From the NCBI RefSeq assembly GCF_015356115.1, contig NZ_CP063056.1:1488001-1552000 (forward strand): DNA of 64,000 nucleotides. The letters run 5' to 3'. The translations under genes and the position numbers were made by a program. The notes under the pieces were generated by a model, which saw nothing but the letters and a program-made list of their open reading frames with translations, searched no databases and was not told the origin of the DNA. The DNA is from Rodentibacter haemolyticus. GTDB lineage: Bacteria; Pseudomonadota; Gammaproteobacteria; Enterobacterales; Pasteurellaceae. Shown piece by piece: positions 58,087 through 64,000 of the stretch; within the stretch, counting starts at the first letter, position 1; the number at the start of each line of letters is the position of its first letter.

Positions 58087-59034
58087 ATGATTCGAGAACC
58101 AAAGTTTACCCAATTTGCCTTAGCCGAACTTTTGCCTTTCTTCGAGCGATTTCCTACGCGATTCCTCGTGGGAGAAAATAACATCAATATTGCCTATCGT
58201 CATTTTACACATAATGAAAGTGCGGTCAGAAAATTAATGGTTTTAGTGAACGGTAGGGCGGAGAATATGTTGAAATGGTCGGAACTTGCCTATGATTTTT
58301 ATCATCAAGGCTATGATGTTCTGCTCTTTGATCACCGTGGACAAGGCTATTCGGCAAGACTTCTAAAGGATACGGAAAAAGGACACTTAGACGAATTTCG
58401 TTTCTATGTCGATGATATGGCAAAAGTGATAGAAAAAACGACCGCACTTTTTGAGTATCACACTCAACATTTGCTTGCCCATTCTCTTGGTTCGTTAATC
58501 GCTGCCTATTACTTGGCAAATTGTGATCATCACATCGAAAAAGCCGTATTATCTTCCCCATTTTTCGGCGTACCGCTAAAACATCCTATTCGTGATGAAC
58601 TCATTGTGGCGGTGATGAATTTGCTTGGGCAGGGTACCCGTTATGTTTTTGGCAAAGGGGCTTACAAACCTGCGCAGTTAGACAGTAATGAACTCAGTTT
58701 TTGCAAAACCCGAATGAAGTGGATGAATCGGATAAATCGAAAATATGCCGAACTTCACCTCGGCGGCCCAACTTTTCGTTGGGTACATTTATGTCTCAAC
58801 GCAATTAAGCGATTACCCAGCGTTCTCCCACGTATTGAAATTCCGGTGTTAATACTGCAATCGGAAAAAGAAAAAATCGTAGATAACAAAACCTTAGAAA
58901 AATTGACCGCTCTTTTCCCTAACGCACATTGTGAATTAGTACAAAACGCTAAACACGAGATTTTGTTTGAGCGGGACGGTTTAAGGGAAAATGTCATAAA
59001 AAGTATCACGCAATTTTTTGAAAGCCATAATTGA
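58087..59034 (+). CDS. pldB: Lysophospholipase L2 (alpha/beta hydrolase)
   Basis: 315 aa from the ATG at 58087; the open frame goes back to 58015 but that part is the asd terminator hairpin. Alpha/beta hydrolase of the monoacylglycerol-lipase-like group: the oxyanion region is in LLFDHRGQGYSARLL, the nucleophile in LLAHSLGSLIAAYYLANC, and the acid and His near VLILQSEKEKIVDNK and ELVQNAKHEILFERD. It cleaves lysophospholipids at the inner membrane in E. coli. The order asd-pldB is as I recall it from H. influenzae. Confidence 0.87.
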   Translation: MIREPKFTQFALAELLPFFERFPTRFLVGENNINIAYRHFTHNESAVRKLMVLVNGRAENMLKWSELAYDFYHQGYDVLLFDHRGQGYSARLLKDTEKGHLDEFRFYVDDMAKVIEKTTALFEYHTQHLLAHSLGSLIAAYYLANCDHHIEKAVLSSPFFGVPLKHPIRDELIVAVMNLLGQGTRYVFGKGAYKPAQLDSNELSFCKTRMKWMNRINRKYAELHLGGPTFRWVHLCLNAIKRLPSVLPRIEIPVLILQSEKEKIVDNKTLEKLTALFPNAHCELVQNAKHEILFERDGLRENVIKSITQFFESHN

Positions 59035-59236
59035 GTAAGTTGGCTTTTTCTGCGTTTAAAAACTCATCATACCTCTCCCTATTTCCAACTCATAGATGTA
59101 AAAAATGTTGTAAATAGAACCTGTTAGCTTAAAATCGCTGAGCCTCAAATACTAAGGTTTTTCCCTCTTTGAGTGTGGTGATCTCAGTTTAAAGAGATCG
59201 GGTTTTATTTTCTGTTACAAGGAGAATAAAAAAATT

Positions 59237-60283
59237 ATGAAAAAATTGACTGCACTTTTTACTTCAAGTGTATTTTTATTAAGCACCCACAGTATTGCAA
59301 CTGCGAATGACAATACGGTTTATCTCTATACTTGGAGCGAATACGTGCCGGAGGGGTTACTGGATAACTTTACTAAGGAAACCGGTATTAAAGTAATTGT
59401 GTCCAGTTTGGAATCAAATGAAACCATGTATGCCAAGCTGAAAACGCAAGGTAAAAACAGCGGTTATGATGTGATTGCACCAACCAGCTATTTTGTCTCT
59501 AAAATGATACGAGAAGATATGCTGAAAGAATTAAATCACGAAAAACTGCCTGTCATCAAAGAATTAGATCCGAATATGTTGGATAAACCTTTTGATAAAG
59601 GCAACAAATATTCATTACCGCAATTATTCGGGGCGACCGGTATTGCTTACAACACAGAAACACAAAATCCCGCCCAATTTCAATCATGGGGCGATCTGTG
59701 GAAACCTGAATTTAAGGGAAGCTTACAGATGTTGGATGATCCAAGGGAATTGTTCAATATTGCACTATTAAAAATGAACAAAGACCCGAATACGCAAGAT
59801 CCAAAGGTATTGGAAGAAGCTTATCAAGAATTGCTTAAATTGCGTGGCAATATTTTAGCATTTAATTCGGATAATCCGTCCAGCGGCTTTATTTCGGGCG
59901 AAACGGAAGTAGGCTTATTGTGGAACGGTTCCGTTCGCATTGCCAAAAATGAAGGCGCTAAAATTGAAATGGTTTATCCGAAAGAAGGCACAATGCTTTG
60001 GATTGATAATTTAGCGATTCCTAAAACCGCTAAAAATGTGGAAGGTGCGCATAAGCTAATTAATTATTTGTTAAGTGCTGATGTTGCAGAAAAACTTACC
60101 CTACAAATCGGCTATCCGACTTCTAATCTCAATGCATTAAAACGTTTGCCGAAAGAATTGACTGACGATCATTCAACATTTATTTCTCAGGATGTGATCG
60201 ATAGAAGCCAATGGCAACTCGATGTGAATGATGCCATTGACTTGTACGAAGGCTATTATCAAAAATTAAAAACCGCTCAATAA
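59237..60283 (+). CDS. potD: Spermidine/putrescine-binding periplasmic protein PotD
   Basis: 348 aa. Signal peptide MKKLTALFTSSVFLLSTHSIATA. The mature N-terminus has the PotD motif VYLYTWSEYVPEGLLDNFTK, with SSLESNETMYAKLKTQG, YDVIAPTSYFVSKM, the ligand-site DDPRELFNIALL and VGLLWNGSVRIA, and YPKEGTMLWIDNLAIP. It captures polyamines for a PotABC transporter that is not in this window, so this is a stand-alone receptor copy. AAGGAGAA precedes the ATG. A USS-based terminator follows. Confidence 0.93.
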   Translation: MKKLTALFTSSVFLLSTHSIATANDNTVYLYTWSEYVPEGLLDNFTKETGIKVIVSSLESNETMYAKLKTQGKNSGYDVIAPTSYFVSKMIREDMLKELNHEKLPVIKELDPNMLDKPFDKGNKYSLPQLFGATGIAYNTETQNPAQFQSWGDLWKPEFKGSLQMLDDPRELFNIALLKMNKDPNTQDPKVLEEAYQELLKLRGNILAFNSDNPSSGFISGETEVGLLWNGSVRIAKNEGAKIEMVYPKEGTMLWIDNLAIPKTAKNVEGAHKLINYLLSADVAEKLTLQIGYPTSNLNALKRLPKELTDDHSTFISQDVIDRSQWQLDVNDAIDLYEGYYQKLKTAQ

Positions 60284-60298
60284 TATTGACGGAGAAAC

Positions 60299-60330
60299 CA
60301 TAAACCGCACAAAAGTGCGGTTTATTTTTT
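60299..60330 (+). terminator. Terminator of potD built on an uptake signal sequence
   Basis: TAAACCGCAC / GTGCGGTTTA stem with a 4-nt loop and a T-run, 16 nt after the stop. Confidence 0.88.
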
Positions 60331-60483
60331 AACTAAAGATAATGAAACGCTTACATAGAAACTAGCACTTGATGAAATTGTAATTGGCTTTTTTCTCTTT
60401 CTACCTCTAAAATAACCTACATTAAAACCTATATTTTTCGACCAATATTGCCGTCTATTTTTTAGCATAAAACAGGTAACTCA

Positions 60484-63069
60484 ATGATTTCAGAAGAAAA
60501 TGTCTCTCAACACACCCCAATGATGCAGCAATATCTCAAGCTTAAAGCGGAAAATCCGGATATTTTGTTGTTTTATCGAATGGGGGATTTCTATGAGCTG
60601 TTTTATGATGATGCGAAGAAAGCCGCTGCACTATTGGATATTTCTTTAACGAAGCGAGGACAATCGGCAGGGCAGCCGATTCCTATGGCGGGTGTGCCTT
60701 ACCACGCTATAGAGGGCTATTTGGCTAAATTGGTGCAGTTGGGCGAACCTGTCGCCATTTGTGAACAAGTAGGCGATCCGGCAATGAGTAAAGGACCTGT
60801 TGAACGTCAAATCGTACGCATTGTTACACCCGGTACAGTGAGTGACGAAGCCTTATTACCGGAACGGCAGGATAATTTGATTGCTGCCGTATATCAAGAA
60901 AAGGATAGATTCGGTTTAGCCACATTAGATATGACTTCCGGGCGTTTTCAACTTTGTGAACCTTCGGATAAAGAGACCTTGCGAGCGGAATTGCAACGCA
61001 TTTCGCCGGTTGAGATGCTTTACTGTGAAGATTTTAGTGAAATGGCTGCGATTGAACAGTGTAGAGGCTTGCGTCGTCGCCCTATTTGGGAATTTGAACT
61101 CAGTACGGCGATTACGTTGCTAAACCACCAATTCGGTACAAAAGATTTACGCGCCTTTGGGGTGGAAAAATCACCGCTTGGTTTGAGTGCGGCGGGCTGC
61201 TTGTTGCAATACGCAAAAGAAACCCAACGCACGGCATTACCGCATATTCAAAGTATCAGTGTGATTCAAAATCAAGACAGCATCCAACTTGATGCGGCAA
61301 CACGCCGTAATCTGGAACTCACACAAAACCTTGCCGGTGGAACGGAAAATACCTTGGCTTCCGTGCTGGATAAATGTGTTACCCCAATGGGGAGCCGCTT
61401 GCTGAAACGTTGGATTCATCAACCGATTCGCGACAGAGAGAAATTACAACAACGACAACAGACCATTGCGGAAATTCTTAATTTTGATCTTGTCGATGAG
61501 CTACAACCTTATTTACAACAAGTAGGGGATATGGAACGTATTTTAGCCCGTGTTGCATTACGTTCCGCACGTCCGCGTGATTTAACACGTTTACGCACCG
61601 CATTGGCTCAAATTCCTGAGTTAAGTTCTATTATTCAACAAAAAACACCACCGTTTTTAACCGCACTTTTCAATCAAATTAGTGATTTTAGCGAGCAATA
61701 TGATCTCCTCCAAAGAGCGATTATCGAGACACCGCCTTTATTAATTCGTGATGGCGGCGTGATTGCAGAAGGCTACAATAGCGAATTGGATGAATGGCGG
61801 GCGCTTTCTGACGGTGCAACACAATATCTTGAAAATCTTGAAAAACGTGAGCGTGAAAGCACGGGAATCGATACGCTTAAAATCGGCTTTAATGCGGTGC
61901 ACGGTTATTACATTCAAATCAGCCAAGGTCAAGCGCATAGAGCACCGATTCATTACGTACGCCGTCAAACGTTGAAGAATGCCGAGCGTTATATTATCCC
62001 CGAACTCAAAGAATATGAAGACAAAGTGCTGAAATCTAAAGGTGCGGCATTGGCGTTGGAAAAACAACTTTATGAGGAATTGTTCGATTTATTATTACCG
62101 CACTTAGGTGCATTGCAGCTGGCTAGTCTTGTTTTATCGGAGCTTGATGTACTGGTGAACTTGGCAGAACGCGCCGACACTTTAAATTACGTAATGCCGA
62201 CTTTTTGTGATGATATTCGTATGAGTATTGAAAACGGTCGCCATCCTGTTGTCGAGCGAGTGCTAAAGGAGCCGTTTATTGCCAACCCTGTTGAACTGAA
62301 TTCCGAGCGCCATTTGCTGATTATCACCGGCCCCAATATGGGAGGGAAAAGCACTTATATGCGCCAAACCGCATTGATCACGCTGATGGCGTATATCGGC
62401 AGTTTTGTGCCTGCGGATAGTGTGCAGATCGGTCCGATTGATCGCATTTTTACCCGTATCGGTGCATCGGATGATCTCGCCTCCGGTCGCTCCACTTTTA
62501 TGGTGGAAATGACGGAAATGGCGAATATTCTCCATCAAGCCACAGCACAAAGTCTAGTTCTTATTGATGAAATAGGACGTGGTACTTCTACCTATGACGG
62601 GCTTTCCCTTGCTTGGGCTTGTGCGGAATGGTTGGCGAAAAAGATTCATTCCCTCACTTTATTTGCCACCCATTACTTTGAACTCACCGCTTTACCGGAA
62701 CAGTTTGAGGGCATTAAAAATGTGCATTTGGATGCCTTAGAACATAACAACTCCATTGCTTTTATGCACGCCGTACAAGAAGGGGCAGCCAGTAAAAGCT
62801 ACGGTTTGGCGGTGGCTGCATTAGCCGGCGTGCCGCAATCCGTGATTAAATTGGCAAAACAAAAATTAACCCACCTAGAAAAAATTTCAGGACATTCGGC
62901 GGATCAGCAAATTCAAGCCTTGCGTGAAGCCAATCAAAATCAAGGAGAGTTAATGTTTGAACAAGAAAATGATGTTTTACGTGAAGCCATTGAAAAACTC
63001 GATCCTGATGAACTCAGTCCCAAACAGGCCTTGGCTTATTTGTATCAGTTAAAGAAAATGGTGAATTAA
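60484..63069 (+). CDS. mutS: DNA mismatch repair protein MutS
   Basis: 861 aa. Mismatch-reading Phe-x-Glu in LLFYRMGDFYELFYDDAKKA (about residue 35); connector, lever and clamp domains; the ATPase with Walker A TGPNMGGKSTYMRQTALI (about residue 618), the RIGASDDLASGRSTFMVEM signature, Walker B LVLIDEIGRGTSTYDG and the conserved His of TLFATHYFELTAL. Length matches the family (853 in E. coli). The C-terminal EKLDPDELSPKQALAYLYQL is the tetramerisation segment. Two uptake signal sequences lie within the gene. Confidence 0.98.
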   Translation: MISEENVSQHTPMMQQYLKLKAENPDILLFYRMGDFYELFYDDAKKAAALLDISLTKRGQSAGQPIPMAGVPYHAIEGYLAKLVQLGEPVAICEQVGDPAMSKGPVERQIVRIVTPGTVSDEALLPERQDNLIAAVYQEKDRFGLATLDMTSGRFQLCEPSDKETLRAELQRISPVEMLYCEDFSEMAAIEQCRGLRRRPIWEFELSTAITLLNHQFGTKDLRAFGVEKSPLGLSAAGCLLQYAKETQRTALPHIQSISVIQNQDSIQLDAATRRNLELTQNLAGGTENTLASVLDKCVTPMGSRLLKRWIHQPIRDREKLQQRQQTIAEILNFDLVDELQPYLQQVGDMERILARVALRSARPRDLTRLRTALAQIPELSSIIQQKTPPFLTALFNQISDFSEQYDLLQRAIIETPPLLIRDGGVIAEGYNSELDEWRALSDGATQYLENLEKRERESTGIDTLKIGFNAVHGYYIQISQGQAHRAPIHYVRRQTLKNAERYIIPELKEYEDKVLKSKGAALALEKQLYEELFDLLLPHLGALQLASLVLSELDVLVNLAERADTLNYVMPTFCDDIRMSIENGRHPVVERVLKEPFIANPVELNSERHLLIITGPNMGGKSTYMRQTALITLMAYIGSFVPADSVQIGPIDRIFTRIGASDDLASGRSTFMVEMTEMANILHQATAQSLVLIDEIGRGTSTYDGLSLAWACAEWLAKKIHSLTLFATHYFELTALPEQFEGIKNVHLDALEHNNSIAFMHAVQEGAASKSYGLAVAALAGVPQSVIKLAKQKLTHLEKISGHSADQQIQALREANQNQGELMFEQENDVLREAIEKLDPDELSPKQALAYLYQLKKMVN

Positions 63070-63163
63070 AAAACATTCAGAAAAATGTACATAATCGCTT
63101 TGAGTGATGGCTATATCACAAGGCCAGCATTGGAAAATCAACATTCAAAATCTAAAGATTCTC

Positions 63164-63304
63164 AGTATTATGTATCGGTTACATAAAGAGAATTTTATCT
63201 CTGAGACTTCTTAGGGTGGGGGGAGTAAAGTAGTAACGCACTGCTTCATCATTAAATCTTGATACTTGGTGCGTTACGGCTTGGCCTAACGCACCTTACA
63301 ATGT
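63164..63304. repeat. Dispersed palindromic element family R1, copy D (truncated)
   Basis: Starts AGTATTATGTATCGGTTACA followed by TAAAGAGAATTTTATC, as in copy C, and continues through GGTGCGTTACGGCTTGGCC and ACGCACCTTACAATGTT. The outer right end is missing: the element stops at the stop codon of msrQ (63304). Confidence 0.85.
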
Positions 63305-63888
63305 TAACGAATAAATTTGGACGAAAGGCACTTCCATATCAAAATAATCAGCACGCAAACACCGATAATAATCGGTGCAAGTGTAACGCTTTTTACCGAC
63401 CAATAATAATGTACTGCCGCAAGTCCAATGGCAAGATAAGCCAATTGGTGAATTTTAAACCATTTTTGCCCTAATTTCCGTTTTAGTGAAGGTAATGATG
63501 TGATTGCCATTAAGGTTAAAATGGCAAAGGCGATAAAACCCAGGAGCAAATAGGGGCGAGTAAATAGCTCACTGAAAAACAGATTTATATCTAGCCCTAA
63601 TTCCAACGTAAAATAGCCGGTGATATGTAAGGCTGCCCAAACAAAAGCCCATAGTCCGAGTGGTCGGCGTAAAATTTGATACTGATTTTTTTGCAGTAAT
63701 TGCAAGATAATGCCGACAAAAAACATCACGCAAAAAATAATGATTGCGGTGTAACCGAGAAAATGTTCAATTTCTTTAATCGGATCGCTGCCGAGTAGGT
63801 TAGGAGCGTCATCGCTAAGGACGTAACCCAGCCATATTGCGGGACTGATACAGGATAAATGAATGAATATTCGCCAAAAACGTAGCAT
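63304..63888 (-). CDS. msrQ: Heme-binding membrane subunit MsrQ of the MsrPQ system
   Basis: 194 aa, about six membrane helices of the ferric-reductase-like (YedZ) type, with conserved helix-borne histidines in ALHITGYFTLELG and IHQLAYLAIGLAAVHYYW. MsrQ passes electrons from the quinone pool or flavin reductase to periplasmic MsrP, which repairs methionine sulfoxide in envelope proteins. Its ATG overlaps the msrP stop by one base (63888). The 3' end abuts the truncated R1 repeat, so its last residues (CLSSKFIR) may have been shaped by the insertion. Confidence 0.93.
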   Translation of the reverse strand: MLRFWRIFIHLSCISPAIWLGYVLSDDAPNLLGSDPIKEIEHFLGYTAIIIFCVMFFVGIILQLLQKNQYQILRRPLGLWAFVWAALHITGYFTLELGLDINLFFSELFTRPYLLLGFIAFAILTLMAITSLPSLKRKLGQKWFKIHQLAYLAIGLAAVHYYWSVKSVTLAPIIIGVCVLIILIWKCLSSKFIR

Positions 63889-64000
63889 TAGAAATTTTTC
63901 CCTAGATCTAAACCTGTGTATAAATGAGCGACTTCTTTTTCGTAGCCGTTGAACATTAACGTGGGTTGTCGTTTGACCGATAACAGTCCACCACTGCCGA
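63888..64000 (-). CDS. msrP: Methionine sulfoxide reductase catalytic subunit MsrP, C-terminal end only
   Basis: The minus-strand frame open from the window edge encodes the last 37 residues: GSGGLLSVKRQPTLMFNGYE, then KEVAHLYTGLDLGKNF and TAA. This matches the C-terminus of MsrP (YedY), the periplasmic molybdopterin reductase exported by Tat. It is coupled to msrQ by a one-base overlap. The N-terminus and cofactor-binding cysteine lie outside the window. Confidence 0.88.
   Translation of the reverse strand, partial: GSGGLLSVKRQPTLMFNGYEKEVAHLYTGLDLGKNF

Noticed and set aside
63259..63474. 71-codon plus-strand frame over the end of msrQ
   Set aside because: It starts within the R1 repeat and is antisense to msrQ; no ribosome site or family match.
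1..64000. CRISPR arrays, tRNA or rRNA genes, integrases, complete insertion sequences
   Set aside because: I looked for regularly spaced repeats, cloverleaf-type ends with CCA, and transposase or integrase motifs on both strands and saw none.

Overview
This window is a chromosomal segment of a Pasteurellaceae bacterium of the Haemophilus influenzae-type uptake-signal subclade (Haemophilus, Aggregatibacter, Pasteurella or Rodentibacter-like; the sequence does not settle the genus). Two things support this: about 40 exact copies of the 9-mer AAGTGCGGT on both strands, and gene neighbourhoods I recall from H. influenzae (truD-surE-yqaA-nlpD, nupC-deoD, tag-aroE-tsaC, ilvY-ilvC, cysE-gpsA, secB-yibN, ansB-dcuB, ilvGMDA, asd-pldB).

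Layout. 1-2660: end of a YagU-like gene, then an AT-rich accessory patch with an unrecognised gene behind a perfect CRP site and a frameshifted MFS exporter. 2670-8480: slyD, a SIMPL protein, rraB, truD, surE, yqaA, a small lipoprotein and nlpD. 8500-24320 (almost all minus strand): purine salvage (deoD, nupC), a radical-SAM activase without its partner, pdxH, a heme/glutathione-binding lipoprotein, mobB, lptD, tag, aroE, tsaC, a zinc-ribbon protein, an ABCF ATPase, glpE, a RarD-like permease and ilvY. 24500-31790: ilvC, then a decaying sugar-uptake locus (binding protein, frameshifted ATPase, permease, L-xylulokinase-like kinase, broken DeoR regulator). 31790-39170: aroE-like sdhL, cysE, gpsA, secB, yibN, ansB, dcuB and a small exported protein. 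39237-44783: ilvGMDA. 44930-47340: a YebE-like protein and a MetP/MetS-type transporter. 47400-48290: an intact-looking TPP riboswitch followed only by remnants of thiC, probably thiF, and thiG. 48500-50030: a Crp/Fnr regulator and a beta-hydroxyacid dehydrogenase. 50190-56624: a two-partner secretion pair. 56887-64000: asd, pldB, potD, mutS and msrQ/msrP.

How genes work together. Most branched-chain amino acid synthesis genes are here in two places (ilvY/ilvC and ilvGMDA). ansB and dcuB form an aspartate/fumarate anaerobic module with CRP-like and FNR-like sites. deoD and nupC form a nucleoside uptake and cleavage pair. tpsB and tpsA encode a surface adhesin and its outer-membrane pore.

The most interesting non-standard content is: (a) a dead thiamine operon that has kept its riboswitch; (b) a dispersed family of about 150-167 bp palindromic elements with terminal inverted repeats; (c) a second, Correia-like element family, one copy of which encodes the last 18 residues of a transporter; (d) a mini-lipoprotein that looks like a duplicated N-terminus of NlpD; and (e) homopolymer frameshifts in two transporters. 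I see no CRISPR array, tRNA, rRNA, prophage or autonomous transposase.
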